Shown here piece by piece: positions 1 through 10,989 of a stretch of 64,000 nt of DNA. The notes beneath the pieces were generated by a model, which was not told where the DNA came from, ran no database searches, and saw only the letters and a list, made by a program, of their open reading frames with translations. Position numbers and translations under genes: made by a program. This stretch comes from Zingiber officinale (lineage: Eukaryota > Streptophyta > Magnoliopsida > Zingiberales > Zingiberaceae): NCBI RefSeq assembly GCF_018446385.1, contig NC_055987.1:4423705-4487704 (forward strand). Direction: 5' to 3'. Each line of letters starts with the position of its first letter. The first letter of the stretch is position 1.

Positions 1-809
1 CACATAAAAAAAATTCTCATATAAAGATTAATTTTTCTTATTTCAAAAAATAATCAATATATTGAAACGATGGATAATACAAATTAAAGAAGCTATTATT
101 CTCAAGTATCTTTATTTTTTTTAACAAACTGTAAGTAAATATTTATCACAAAGTCTAGAAGTTAAAGAATTAAGAGTACACACAACATAATTATTAAACA
201 AGTTCCACATTTAAATATAAAAGTCACAAATTCGATAATAATAATTACAGAATATTTGAATCTCAAAATGACAAATTAATATGCCATAATACTTATTTAG
301 CAAGTTCATAGAGATATGTGAAAATTAAATAAATGCACACTGATGACATAATAAGTAAATTTTGTTCCCATTGTAAGCGATTCTAAAGACATCATATACC
401 GTCAGAAGAACATATCACGAAACTATGATCACTTGAATATTATTATCAGTAAACTCCAACAGATGCTTTTACCGCTTGTCATATGCATAGTATGCCCTTA
501 AAGAACCAGATCCTTCTTGTTATAATTAATTGAACCGTCCAAGTTCTTATTCCAATTCCAACTTTACCTGTAAATTACATGCAATACAAGAGACAAAAAA
601 AAAATGAGCAAGGTAAATAATGCTAATTATCAAAGATCATCTAAAAAAGGTAAAGACATTTGGGAGCTTGGACTAAAGAAAAAGAAATTGTATGGCAAAG
701 AAACGTTGATGAATCGTATATATGTACACACGTGGAAAGAGAGAGAATGATTCTTCTATTGCGAAGATTAACTAAAAATACGATAGAAGGAATGCAAAAT
801 AAAACCTCT
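1..809. other. AT-rich flank downstream of the CNL gene
   Basis: I see no supportable gene here. The stretch is AT-rich and contains only short open frames without recognisable motifs. It lies 3' of the minus-strand CNL gene, so part of it is probably that gene's 3' UTR and terminator region. I could not place a polyadenylation site with confidence. Confidence 0.5.
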
Positions 810-3800
810 CTATGCATGAAAATAACGGGCATCAAGGGTACTTACTCTCCTATTATATCTATCCACGAAGAACTTTTCTGACTGCTCCCTCAGCTTTGGA
901 TGAACATCGCCTGAGCAAATGAAAACATCTAGTGACATGGGAAGCCCATCCTCTGGCATCGCTTGAATCTGTGGACAGTTATATATTTCTAGTCTTTCGA
1001 GAAAGGGAGAAAGTCTCATCTCTGGCAGTGATTGGAGCTGTGGACAGTTAGACACCATTAACGTTTTTAGGAAGGGAAGGCAATGCAGCAGCTCTGCCGG
1101 CAGAGATCGTAGTTTATCGCAACGAAGGAAGCTTAGAGATGTAACAGCAGTGAGGCTTCGCACCAATATCGCCTCCTCAAATATCACCTCCTCAGAACAT
1201 GACACAAATAAAAGTTCTGTGATGAATGACAGTGAGTTTCTCAGAGGAAACATTTTAAACAGAGCAATGTTGTCCACGCATAAAGTATGCAGAGATGACA
1301 ACAAGCTCGCTGATTGTTCATCTTCTACATCCAACTGAACCAGCTTAGGACATCCTACAATCTTCAATTTCTTGAGAGATTTAAGGAGTCCTAAGCACTC
1401 CATCCATCTCAACTCTTCACAGTTAGTGATGCACAAGTATTGCAGTTCTACCAAATGAACCAGAGAAATAGACGTTATGTGTGGAAAATCATTTATTTCC
1501 AATCGAGTAACTAAACGAAGGTTGTGCAAGCAGTCAAGCAAAAGTTTTTCATATTTACCACAGTCTCTCAATTCCAATTCTTTAAGTGAAGGCGGTAGAT
1601 GGCCGTCACCTTCCTCGTCATCTTCCGTTTTGCTATTTAACATGAGGCTGGGACAGTGTTGTATTGTCAATATTTCTAGGGAAGGAGGGAAGGGAGGTAA
1701 TCTCTTTAGTTTGGGACAATCGATGACACGAAGTACACGCATGCAGGGAAATAGATCTTTGCCCTCGGTCCAAGACCACTCCTCCAATGCCGGCAAATCA
1801 AATAAATAAAGCACTTCCAACTTTGGAAAACACTTGCCTTCAAATTGATGGCTCAGTTGTTTCAAAGCAGGCATGTCTTCCATGCTAAGCTCAATCAGAT
1901 GCAAACGTTGACCAATAAATGGCAGAACATCATCCCATCCCATGCAATTTACTAATTCAAGTTTTTCCAAATTGGGTAGAACTTTTGGCATCAACCAACT
2001 AGGCGACCTACCTCCATTGTACCCTTCAATTTTCAATATTTTAAGTGATTCGTGTGGCTGCAGACCTTCAATTACTTCCTCTTCCATCTTGGCATCCTTC
2101 TCATCATTCCATTCTAACACCAATTCTTTTAGATGGACTTTGTTCTTTAACTCAGCATCCTGTGCTTCTTTGCTATCGACCACATTCTCGAGATTTTGAA
2201 TATGAAGTGATCCATGAAGCTGTGTTAAATCCTTTAGTTGTACAAGCTTGAGTCCTTCATCCTCTTGAACACTAAATGTTGGCAATTCTTGAAGATTAGT
2301 TAGTCTCCGTACATCCTTCATCATCACCAAAAACATGTCATCTGCATCAATGCATCTCAAATTGACCAACTTACACAATTCTTGTGGTACAGACTCTATT
2401 GCAATACACTGTTGTGCCTTCAGCGTTTGCAAATTATAAAGGTCGCATAATGAGTCGGGCAAAATTTTAATTTCATAATTGAAAGATAAATCAAGATAAC
2501 GGAGGTGAATCAATTTACCAATATGTTCCGATAACTCCTGCAAGCCACACTGACTTATATTCAGAACGCGAATGCTTCTTAGTTTTTCAAAGAGGCTATC
2601 GGGAGGTGAATTTTTTCTCAACATCCAGGTGCGCAACTTGTCGTATCCAAAGAACTCCAACGGCAGTTTTCCTTCTACACGTAGATGCCGAACTGTGGAA
2701 GGCGTCTTTGTTTGTCTTTTTTTTTCAATAATACATGTGTCTTCCGCAGAAATCATCTCAGCTAAATCATGTATAAGGTCATGCATCACGAATCCACCAA
2801 ATTGCAATTCTTGAAAGAAAGACCTGTAAACAAACTCAAGAAAATAGTCGCTTCCAACATCTTCCATCCTCTTTGTATTTGTATCTTCGATGAAGCCTTC
2901 GGCCATCCACATTCGAACCAGCTCAGCTTTATTGAATTCGTAGTCTTTAGGAAACAACGAGCAAAAAGCAAAACACTGCTTCAGATTTTCATTAAGATAT
3001 TGATAACTTAAATGCAGGGCTGGCATAATGTCATCTTCATCTTGTTTTACTTTCCATATGTCGCTCTTCAGTATGGTGTCCCAGTGTTGCTGGCACAAAT
3101 CCGATTGCAGAACACTGCCGAGTGTCTTTGCGGCTAATGGTGAACCCTTCAACTTGAGAGCAATCTTTCTACCAATGTCTTCTAGCTCCGGATAGTCTTC
3201 AGGGTTGAGTGTGCCAAATGAGCATTTCTTGAATAATTGCCAAAAGAAACCTTCTTTTAAACCATCGATCAGGATTGGTTCCGCCAGGCTAACCATTTTA
3301 GAAACTTTCTTGTCTCGAGTTGTAATAATGATTTTGCTACCATGAGCTCCAATTATAAGCAGTGCACAGAATTTATGCCAAATACTCTTATTATCGCTCC
3401 ACACGTCGTCAAGAACAAGTAGAAACTTCTTATTCGCAATATGCTCATGGAGTAGTTTTCGAAGAGGTTCTAATCCCATATTATCATCTTGTTTTTTTAG
3501 AGTTACTGACTCTATTATAGATTTAGTGAGTCCCTGCACAGTGAAATTGTCAGACACACAGACCCAAATGTTGAGGTCAAAATGATCCTGAACTCTTTTG
3601 TCTTTGAGGGCATACTGAGCAAGAGTAGTCTTTCCAGCCCCTCCAATACCGACGATGGGCAAGACGGATAAGGTATTGTTGAGAAATCCCGATGCAGGTT
3701 CCGCCTGATTAGCTGACCCCAACAGCCAGTCTACCACTTGATTCAGTTCTTCGTCTCTGCCAAGCAATATGTCCGTCACCGGGGAAGAGCATGATTCTCT

Positions 3801-4328
3801 GGTCTGAGACTTCATCTGATCTGGTTGCTTCCCTCTATCATTTGGTGGTAACACATTCATGATGCTCTTCATACTGTTAGCAATTCTCTCCAGCCTTCCT
3901 TGAATCTCCACCACGCTAGCTCTCATGGCATCTTCCTCCAAGGAATGAGAAGAGCCCAACAACTTGTTCTTTGTAGCAGAAAAAATGTTTGAAAGGACAC
4001 CGGAGCCACTTGCCTTGTCGTCTTCTTCCCCTTTGATTTTCTTCCTGAGGACATGGTACTGGAACTCATCTATCAAGTCCTCAGCATCATAAGCAGCATC
4101 CTTCAGTTCCTGCATCAATGTCTTCCACTTGGTGTCGTTGCTCCGGCTAATCTGCACCTCGTTAAGGATGATTTGAGTCTCCAGCAACGAGATGCGCAGC
4201 TTATCCATGTCCGCCGCGAAACCCCGGCGTTCGGCAAACAGTTGGATGGATTTATCGCTGGCCTTATCGATCAAGGTCTGGATGAAGGCCTGCGCGAACC
4301 ATCCCCCCACTGTTAGTGCGACCGCCAT
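810..4328 (-). CDS. CC-NB-ARC-LRR (CNL) disease-resistance protein
   Basis: An uninterrupted single-exon frame of 1172 codons. The protein is an intracellular immune receptor of the CNL class: these receptors detect pathogen effectors and switch on defence through ADP/ATP exchange in NB-ARC. Residues 1-95 form an Rx-type coiled coil with the EDVID-like motif AEDLIDEF near 83-89. The NB-ARC has a P-loop GIGGAGKTT at 227-235, kinase-2 LLVLDDVW at 303-310 (its final Trp marks the non-TIR class), RNBS-B IIITTRDK at 333-340, a GLPL-equivalent GSPLAAKTLG at 395-404 and MHD at 515-517. Residues of about 560-1150 are leucine-rich repeats. The frame stays open for 51 further codons upstream, but these start at TTG and do not look like an NLR. 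The first ATG, opening MAVALTVGG, is therefore the start chosen. All catalytic and switch motifs are present, so the gene may be functional. Confidence 0.93.
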   Translation of the reverse strand: MAVALTVGGWFAQAFIQTLIDKASDKSIQLFAERRGFAADMDKLRISLLETQIILNEVQISRSNDTKWKTLMQELKDAAYDAEDLIDEFQYHVLRKKIKGEEDDKASGSGVLSNIFSATKNKLLGSSHSLEEDAMRASVVEIQGRLERIANSMKSIMNVLPPNDRGKQPDQMKSQTRESCSSPVTDILLGRDEELNQVVDWLLGSANQAEPASGFLNNTLSVLPIVGIGGAGKTTLAQYALKDKRVQDHFDLNIWVCVSDNFTVQGLTKSIIESVTLKKQDDNMGLEPLRKLLHEHIANKKFLLVLDDVWSDNKSIWHKFCALLIIGAHGSKIIITTRDKKVSKMVSLAEPILIDGLKEGFFWQLFKKCSFGTLNPEDYPELEDIGRKIALKLKGSPLAAKTLGSVLQSDLCQQHWDTILKSDIWKVKQDEDDIMPALHLSYQYLNENLKQCFAFCSLFPKDYEFNKAELVRMWMAEGFIEDTNTKRMEDVGSDYFLEFVYRSFFQELQFGGFVMHDLIHDLAEMISAEDTCIIEKKRQTKTPSTVRHLRVEGKLPLEFFGYDKLRTWMLRKNSPPDSLFEKLRSIRVLNISQCGLQELSEHIGKLIHLRYLDLSFNYEIKILPDSLCDLYNLQTLKAQQCIAIESVPQELCKLVNLRCIDADDMFLVMMKDVRRLTNLQELPTFSVQEDEGLKLVQLKDLTQLHGSLHIQNLENVVDSKEAQDAELKNKVHLKELVLEWNDEKDAKMEEEVIEGLQPHESLKILKIEGYNGGRSPSWLMPKVLPNLEKLELVNCMGWDDVLPFIGQRLHLIELSMEDMPALKQLSHQFEGKCFPKLEVLYLFDLPALEEWSWTEGKDLFPCMRVLRVIDCPKLKRLPPFPPSLEILTIQHCPSLMLNSKTEDDEEGDGHLPPSLKELELRDCGKYEKLLLDCLHNLRLVTRLEINDFPHITSISLVHLVELQYLCITNCEELRWMECLGLLKSLKKLKIVGCPKLVQLDVEDEQSASLLSSLHTLCVDNIALFKMFPLRNSLSFITELLFVSCSEEVIFEEAILVRSLTAVTSLSFLRCDKLRSLPAELLHCLPFLKTLMVSNCPQLQSLPEMRLSPFLERLEIYNCPQIQAMPEDGLPMSLDVFICSGDVHPKLREQSEKFFVDRYNRRVSTLDARYFHA

Positions 4329-4431
4329 CTGATTGCAGAAGAGAGCAGCGGCAGATCCCTGTTTTCTTCTCTCAGATCTGCAAGCCAAAAGAGCTGCAGA
4401 TCTTTTGATTGATGGCAAATTATAAGGATTA

Positions 4432-4440
4432 ATATATATA
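4432..4440 (-). promoter_or_regulatory. putative TATA box of the CNL gene
   Basis: Read on the minus strand, TATATATATT lies about 100 bases upstream of the chosen ATG at 4328, a normal distance for a plant core promoter with a short 5' UTR. The region is AT-rich, so chance occurrence is possible. Confidence 0.3.
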
Positions 4441-4513
4441 GCAAAGTAATATATATGTATACTAGATTTGATTACCTCCAAATAAAGTGGATCTAGAGGT
4501 GATCGTTGAGTGT

Positions 4514-4668
4514 GCGATGCTGCTGCAAACTACAGAATACTCTCAGGAAGCAAATCTTGCTAAAAGAAAGTTGCAGATCAAATCAAAGTTGGGCGATGCT
4601 ACCGCAAACTACCGAATGCTTTCCGGAAGGAAATATTGCTAAAAGGAAGTTGGAGATCAAAGTCAAAC
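4514..4668. repeat. two-copy 79-bp tandem duplication upstream of the CNL gene
   Basis: Copy 1 (4514-4592) and copy 2 (4593-4668) both begin GCGATGCT. They share CGCAAACTAC/TGCAAACTAC, a TTGCTAAAAG block and a GAGATCAAA/CAGATCAAA block, with roughly 15-20 percent mismatches. They sit 185-340 bases upstream of the CNL ATG, in the likely promoter or 5' UTR. Confidence 0.8.
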
Positions 4669-4685
4669 TGTAGACTTCCGTGTAT

Positions 4686-4905
4686 TCAGTTCAGATGAAG
4701 CTGACTCAGCCAGGATTAATTAAAAATATTTAATATAATTAAAAAATGAATCTATAATGCTTCATTCAATTCAACTGAACTCTCTCCCCCTTCATTTCTT
4801 TTAATGAAAGCTTACTAATTAAACATTAATTAAGACTATTTAATTTATAATTATATAGATAAATATATCTATATTGATTATTTTTTGAATCGCTTCTTAG
4901 TTATT
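4686..4905. repeat. dispersed local repeat, copy 1 (pairs with 6787-7100)
   Basis: This begins with GAAGCTGACTCAGCC followed by GATTAATTAAAAATA. It also shares the run ATTAATTAAGACTATTTAATTT and an AAT-rich tail ending near TTTTTGACTCGCTT/TTTTTGAATCGCTT with 6787-7100. The match is by eye, diverged and gapped. Confidence 0.6.
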
Positions 4906-4977
4906 TTTGGTTGGATGTAATGTAATCTTACTTGTAATGTAATCAAATTTGTAATGTAATATAATTTTGATTATATT

Positions 4978-5498
4978 GCTACGTTTGATAATGTAATGTA
5001 TGTAATCTTTGATTACAAGGATGATTACATTCTTTTGTTTGGTGTCCATTATTTTTTATAAAAAATATAATTCGTATTATTATAAAATGACAAAAATATC
5101 CTGCGATCTCTACCGATGGCCGCCGCACCACTGTCGGAGCTTGCGGCAACCAACGGTCGTCGCCTCCTCCGCCGGCAACCGGCGACGGCGATGATTGCCG
5201 GCGGCGGCCGACGGTGGACAGGCGGGGTCAACGGCGATGGGCAGCGGCAGCCGACGGTAGTGGATGGCGTCCACAGTGGACTAGGGGTATATTCGGCATT
5301 TAAATTTTGGTTAAATGGTGACCTCGTAATGTAATCTGATTACATAGTGTTTACTTTGTAATTCAAATTATAAAATTTTACTACCTTTTGTAATCCAGAT
5401 TACATTACATTATAAGTTTAAAATTAAACCAAACAAAATAATCAACCTTGTAATTTTGATTATATTATAGAGTAGATTACACCCTATCAAACATAGTC
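4978..5498. mobile_element. MITE-like DNA element with GC-rich core
   Basis: The left end has ACGTTTGATAATGTAATG and the right end, reverse-complemented, has ATGTTTGATAGGGTGTAATC. Both are followed by matching AT-rich subterminal blocks (GATTACAAGG, TTTTGTTTGGT) in inverted orientation. The core at 5098-5290 is strikingly GC-rich (GCC/GGC runs) against an AT-rich border, which could be captured sequence. The ends suggest a PIF/Harbinger-type element with a TTA target, but the TSD is not clean. Short open frames in the core look like composition artefacts. Confidence 0.55.
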
Positions 5499-6284
5499 TT
5501 AATGTATTTTTTTCAACTTATGTATTTATTTATTTATTTATCGAAGCTGACTGAATAAAACTTAATTAAAAATAGTTAATTTGGACAACAATATGATGAG
5601 TTAATAATATGCCCCAATAAATATTGAGTAAGTTCACACATATGCTACACACCGATGACACAATTTTTAATGTCTTTTGTTTTTTGCAACTTATTTTTTT
5701 TCAAAATGAATTATTGATTATCTATGCTATCAGTTTTTTTAAAATAAAAAATAAAAAAATATTTTATTAGTAATTTAAAATTTGAAATACTATTTATGAT
5801 TCATAGAGTAGAATAATATATCTTTAAAATAAGATATAAATTGCAACCAAAATTTGCATCGCCATTAACACATGGCCCCATGAATGCACATCGATCGCTA
5901 GTAATATGGTGAATTAAGATAGGGCCCCCGTGCAGAGCTGGCATACTGCTATGTTGACAGCTCGCTCGCATGTAAAATTTACAAGAGATTTATAAAATTA
6001 AAAATTTTCAATAAAAATATTTAAACGGTTATAGTGGTGAGATTTAAAATTTATAATTTAAGAAAACTATTAAACATTTAAACACATTTTTTTCTTCTAA
6101 AATTGAACTTGTAATTATTAATAATAAAATAATGTTACATTTGTAATTTAACGTAAAAAGATATATATAATTTGTAACATAAGATTCATGAAAATTATAA
6201 AGTGATTTTTTCATTAGAATTTGAATAATAAATTTACTTTTGATGTGACTTATAAAAAAATTATTTAGAGATTTAATCATTACC
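5499..6284. other. AT-rich intergenic DNA
   Basis: There is no gene-like frame. It includes another GAAGCTGACT...TTAATTAAAAATAGTT motif near 5544, the same short word found at 4693, 6787 and 9270. Otherwise I see nothing. Confidence 0.5.
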
Positions 6285-6495
6285 GATGTCCTTAAGATAA
6301 CGGATTATATAACGTTTATGGTTATCATAATGAGGTATAGGGTTCGAATCTCGGTAAAGTTAAGATAAATACCTTCTTTATGTGTTAGTCACTATTCCAA
6401 AGGTTAGTAGTCGTCTATAATTTACCTCTTCCATGTTGATCTTGGGATAAATTGACGGAAACATTAGAGATAAATATATTCATCTTTTACCACAA
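6285..6495 (+). mobile_element. tRNA-derived SINE, diverged copy
   Basis: It is homologous along its whole length to the SINEs at 43083-43294 (+) and 39805-40017 (-). It has a polymerase III B-box-like GGGTTCGAATCTCGG, then AAATACCTTCTTTATGTG, CTAGTCACTATTCCAAAGG-type blocks and a 3' end TTTTACCACAA. Divergence is higher than in the other copies, and I could not find a target-site duplication. Confidence 0.75.
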
Positions 6496-6499
6496 TAAA

Positions 6500-6840
6500 A
6501 CGTGCATGATTTCATGTGCCACAAACATAAGAACGTGCGTGGATTCACGCGCTAGTCAAATTTAGCAATTTACCCTTCAGCTAACACTGCTTATTATAAC
6601 ATTATAAACCCATTATGAAATTGATCATGCTAAATAGGGCCAGAATATATTTTATGAAAACTTTGACTCACATTAATTTCTTAATCAAATCGGAATATTT
6701 ATTCTCGCTTTCCTTCATCCAATCAATTTGCCTAATACGAAGTTGGCACGTCCCAATAATTTTTTTACACGCGTTTTCATTTAGTGGAAGCTGACTCGAT
6801 TAATTAAAAATAGTTTATCATGCAGCTTTTAAAAATATTT
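6500..6840. repeat. local repeat, copy 1 (pairs with 8627-9345)
   Basis: It shares ordered blocks with the later copy: GAACGTGCGTGGATTC/GAACGTGCATCGGTTC, GCTAGTCAAATTTAGCAA, then (after unrelated sequence in copy 2) CAATAATTTTTTT, CACGCGTTTTCAT and TGGAAGCTRACTC followed by GATTAATTAAAAATA. The order is conserved, so this is a real old duplication or shared repeat. I cannot name the family. Confidence 0.6.
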
Positions 6841-7100
6841 TATCCAGCAAGTTGTTCTGGACCATTCAATAGTATTAATTCTCTCCCCTAAAATTTTTTT
6901 TTATGGAATCTTACTAATCAAATATTAATTAAGACTATTTAATTTCTAATTACATCGATAAATAGATCTATCCGGACATTAAATTCATTAATCTCTCTTG
7001 CATTCTTTTTTTCCCGACTCACTTTTATAAGCAGAATTAAGTTTAACTGAACTATTAAATTTATCAATTCATTTTTTGACTCGCTTTTTAGTGTATTTTT
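6787..7100. repeat. dispersed local repeat, copy 2 (pairs with 4686-4905)
   Basis: Starts GAAGCTGACTCGATTAATT and carries ATTAATTAAGACTATTTAAT and TCTAATTACATCGATAAATAG, equivalent to the block upstream of the CNL gene. It overlaps the end of the 6500-6840 repeat. Confidence 0.55.
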
Positions 7101-8626
7101 TTTTAGCTTATTTATTTGTAGAAGCTTATTAACAGAGTTTTGAGATAGCTTTTACATGTAATTCTTGTAGAGATTAATTTAAAATTAGTGAGAAGGTAAA
7201 GTATAGAGTATTTTATAAATATAAGTTAAAAGTTAATATCAAGTAAAGTTGGAGTATTTGATGAATAATTACTTCCAAATTTTATTTTTAATTAAATGAT
7301 AATGATATCTTTAAACTATATAAATTAATTTTTTTATTTATCAAAATATAATTTTGATATACTATTTCTTTATATAATTATGATTATATTTTAAATATTG
7401 TATCAAAATTAAATTTTTTATAATGAAAAGTTATATAAAATTAATAAAAATAAAAAATGGTAAAATTTATATAAATACATAAAAATATGTATAAAAAATT
7501 CTAGAAATATAAATTATATAAAAAATATAAAAAATTGAATTTTAAAAATAAATATTACATAAATATGATGGCAATTATGTAAAATAATAATTTGTTAAAG
7601 TCAAAAACGTGATGACAGCTAATGCCGTGTAGATTTGGAGATCAATATAGGAAAATTAATATATTAATGATTCTAGTGCAACTCAAAAAAAAGCGACTTA
7701 ATGTTCAAGGACTCGTTCTCATCTCAGGACTCGTTCTCATCTCATGTCTCCTTCATCAATCCACAAAATCCTTCTTCAGCCCACTGTTTCATATTATAAC
7801 TCCATAATAAACTCATATATTAAACTTAATAATGGGAATGATCCATTAATTACTTTGTTTATTTAATTAAATATAATAAATTATTCATAAAAATCATTAC
7901 ACGTTGTAATAACTATTACCAATTAACTACTACAACTTGTAATGAGAAATGTCTATTATTATTTTAAAATATTTTATTTTTTTATTGTATTTATATTTAT
8001 ATTTTATATTTCATTAGATATAGGATTGGATATCCAAATAACTGACAAATCACAGGATATCTGATACATAAGAATAGTCAAATATAAAGTCGGATGTAAG
8101 ATACTGATATAATATTATCTAATCTAATATAATCGAATAATTTTTTATCCTAATAATTGAATCAATTCGATCTATGATCATGTTTAATTCTAACGCATGG
8201 TCCATGAGTACACCTTGCCAATGAAGCCTCATGTGACACGGATAAAAGGACCTTTAATAGTCAAAAATCTTCTATTTTTTAATATATCACAATAATAATA
8301 TAAAAATTTATTGAACATTAAAATAATTAAAGTTCTAAATAAATTTTATTATGACCTAATTCATTCACGTATATTATCTCAATTTTCGAGGAAAAAAAAT
8401 TACAAATCTAAAACTTGACTTTTACCGTAGTTCAAGAATGTTTATTTAATTTTTATAATTTTATAAACATCTCATACACTTTATATTGAGACGTCTTTAT
8501 ATTGAGATGTCCTAAAATAAATCAATCACGTATTACTAATAGTAAAGAACTAAGAGGATGCCAAATAATAGAGTGAAGGAACATTTTATTTTACTTCCAT
8601 ATTATTTACTTAACATAGTGAATTAG
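7101..8626. other. AT-rich intergenic DNA
   Basis: I see no gene. One small curiosity is a perfect two-copy 18-bp tandem repeat GGACTCGTTCTCATCTCA near 7709-7745. The rest is low-complexity AT-rich sequence. Confidence 0.5.
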
Positions 8627-8935
8627 AAAACGTGGGTTCGTGTGCAATGAACATGAGAACGTGCATCGGTTCGGGAGCTAGTCAAATTTAGCAAATTTCA
8701 ATTTGACCTAACACCAAACTTATTATGTTAACGTTATAACACAGTAAGACATCTCTAGATATTCACCGTTCGAACCCAACTACGATATATTTATAGGAAT
8801 TTTTTTCTAAATGAGAGGCGTAATCAAAAAATGTTGGACTTCTGAATTAGCCGACGTGTACACTTCCCGATTTATTCCGATCCCGATCCCCGATGGTCGA
8901 AGTGAAATTTCTATATAATTGAATTAATCATCTCA

Positions 8936-9014
<79 letters not shown>

Positions 9015-9345
9015 CATTCAAAATAGGATGAAATTTCAAATGGTGAAATGAAAAATTATACTAACATTAATTTTTCTAATTAAACCAGAAAAAATCTTAT
9101 AAATATATAATAGGTAAATCAAACGGTAAATACTAGGATAATAATTAAATACTGTAAGATAGTCCCGGCATCTCATGTTAGCTCATTTGACTAGGTAGAT
9201 GGCAGACTTCTGTCTCTACATTCAGATTGGCAAGTGACAATAATTTTTTTTCACGCGTTTTCATGTCATTGGAAGCTAACTCAGCCTGATTAATTAAAAA
9301 TATTAATTATGCAGCTGTTCAAAATATTAATTACGCGTTTTTAGC
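8627..9345. repeat. local repeat, copy 2 (pairs with 6500-6840), with insertion
   Basis: Its blocks match 6500-6840 in the same order, but the middle is expanded by unrelated sequence including the (AT)n tract. This suggests an old duplication later enlarged by insertion and slippage. Confidence 0.55.
8938..9011. repeat. (AT)n microsatellite
   Basis: A pure alternating TA run of about 74 bases. Confidence 0.97.
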
Positions 9346-9474
9346 AGTTGTGATAGAATGCGTATATTAATTAAATACTTATTTTCATTAACACTTTGAA
9401 CACCACGTATTTATTAAATTTTTTTTGATACCATTAACATGGTATGGAACAGGTTTAAATGAATATTATAGACA

Positions 9475-9496
9475 TGATCCTATCCGAAAATCAAGA
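9475..9496 (-). repeat. outer Tat 3' LTR, first 22 bases left of the nested insertion
   Basis: TGATCCTATCCGAAAATCAAGA matches the terminus of the right LTR at 28314. It resumes at 17236 after the inner element. The last five bases, CAAGA, are one copy of the inner element's target-site duplication. Confidence 0.9.
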
Positions 9497-10286
9497 TGAT
9501 CCGGTAGTAAGAAAGGGGGCCCCATCATGGGAAGTCAATGCCACGTGGAAGCCATGGTGGTAGTCGTCCGCCCGGAGAGGGATGGGTCCGATCGGCTTGC
9601 CGACCGGACGATATACGGCTGATGGTTAAAAGCGCCCTGTCGAAAGCAGGGTTCCGGCGCTCAGGGGAAAAGGTCGTGGGCCGAACGGACCCCACGCTCG
9701 GCCAAAGCCATAAGGTAACACTGCTAATAGTCCCCATAAAGCATGTGATGGAGAATCTCCCTAAGTAAACCACCGCATATGTCCGGCCGGATGTTGAGGG
9801 AGCTGTCCGGCCGGACGCTAGATCTGTAGTAAAGGGGAAAAGGACAAGGGAGGTCTTTTTCTGACAGCAGGTATATTTCGCTTGTAGGCCATGCCCCAAA
9901 TCTTGTGACAGGGGATTCTGCTGTCCCATCGAAGACATGCTTTGACTGTAGCGGTATGGTGTCAGGTAAGCTCTCTGACAAGTACATACCGAGGTATGGG
10001 TTGCTGACACGTCTGCACCTCGGTGAAAGTGCATTAGTTCTCTCCTCGCTCTATATAAAGAGCCTCAGACTTCGCTGGAGGGAGGCATTCTGAGACTTTG
10101 GGAGCCACCTTTTACATCGTTGCTTGCCTGACTTGAGCGTCGGAGGGTCGACGCCGGGAACCCTTCCCAGCCCGACTTCTGTGCAGGTTCGCCGGAGATT
10201 CGTGCGACCAGACGGAGGCCTACGTCCTCGACTAGGAGCGCGCCACGTGCCCAGCGTCCTTCGGTTCGGTGATTCGGACAGGATCA
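9497..10286 (+). repeat. inner Tat element 5' LTR
   Basis: Begins TGATCCGGTAG and ends GGACAGGATCA, with a TATA box at 10052-10060. Near-identical to 16446-17235. Confidence 0.95.
10052..10060 (+). promoter_or_regulatory. TATA box of inner 5' LTR
   Basis: CTATATAAAG, 235 bases before the LTR end, marks the likely U3/R promoter of the element. The same motif occurs in the 3' LTR at 17001-17009. Confidence 0.75.
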
Positions 10287-10289
10287 ATT

Positions 10290-10307
10290 TGGCGCCGTCT
10301 GTGGGAA
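10290..10307 (+). promoter_or_regulatory. primer-binding site of inner element
   Basis: TGGCGCCGTCTGTGGGA starts three bases after the 5' LTR. Its first nine bases fit the 3' end of plant tRNA-Asp, as in many Tat/Athila elements; the remainder fits less well. Confidence 0.8.
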
Positions 10308-10331
10308 CGCTCCTACATCCGATCGGGAACA

Positions 10332-10766
10332 ATGGACGAGGCTGGACGACAACACGTGGTGACGCTTTCGAACGAGGAACTCGACGCTCTGATCGAGACA
10401 AGGGCCGCCACGCTTGTGGAGAAAAAACAGAAAGCAACAGCCGAGCGGCCGGAGAAGCAAGCAACGTCAGCGTCTAGTGGTCGAGCGGAGATACCACCGG
10501 CTGCCGTTCTATTCCGTCGGGCCCTATTCCGGACGCCTCCTGATGCTGTAGCAGTGAATCGCAATCGGGGATCTTCGTCAGATGAAATACCAATACGGCA
10601 CAACAGAAAATACAAGGCCCTCCGAGCAGACGCTTCTCCCGAGCGGAAGCACCGACTGCCACAGTCCCATTTCCCTCAAAAGCAGATACTTCATCTCCCG
10701 AATTCAACTTATAGCAAGCCCCTCCTTCTGGAACCTCAAGAGCGGGAGTTTGGTGTCAGGCGATGA
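10332..10766 (+). pseudogene. gag N-terminal remnant of inner Tat element
   Basis: A 144-codon frame starting MDEAGRQHVVTLSNEELD, 45 bases after the LTR. It resembles the start of the outer element's gag (MEDTGRLHTMTLTQEELDML): both have a short Thr-Leu-x-x-Glu-Glu-Leu motif followed by a charged helix rich in Ala, Glu and Gln. The capsid core, zinc knuckle and everything downstream are missing, and the frame ends in repeats. It probably does not make a working Gag, but its position overlapping the packaging region would help explain why it is retained. Confidence 0.7.
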
Positions 10767-10989
10767 ATCGACCGCATACGAGGGAGTGGGATGGACGAGC
10801 TGCCGAGCGGATGAAGATGGATTGACACTTGGATCCACCATGAAGCGCCAATAATCTCCAGCCTATCTGGGGCAGGGTGAAAGGTGCACCAATAGGATAT
10901 GTGCTGTATATTTTCCGTTTGGTTGTATATTTGAAATGTAGAAGGCAAAATGTTATAATGTGCACAATGGGCACTATCGGCCGAGCGGC

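Noticed and set aside
4329-4481. 51-codon N-terminal extension of the CNL frame
   Set aside because: It starts at TTG, not ATG, has no similarity to NLR N-termini, and runs into the probable TATA region.
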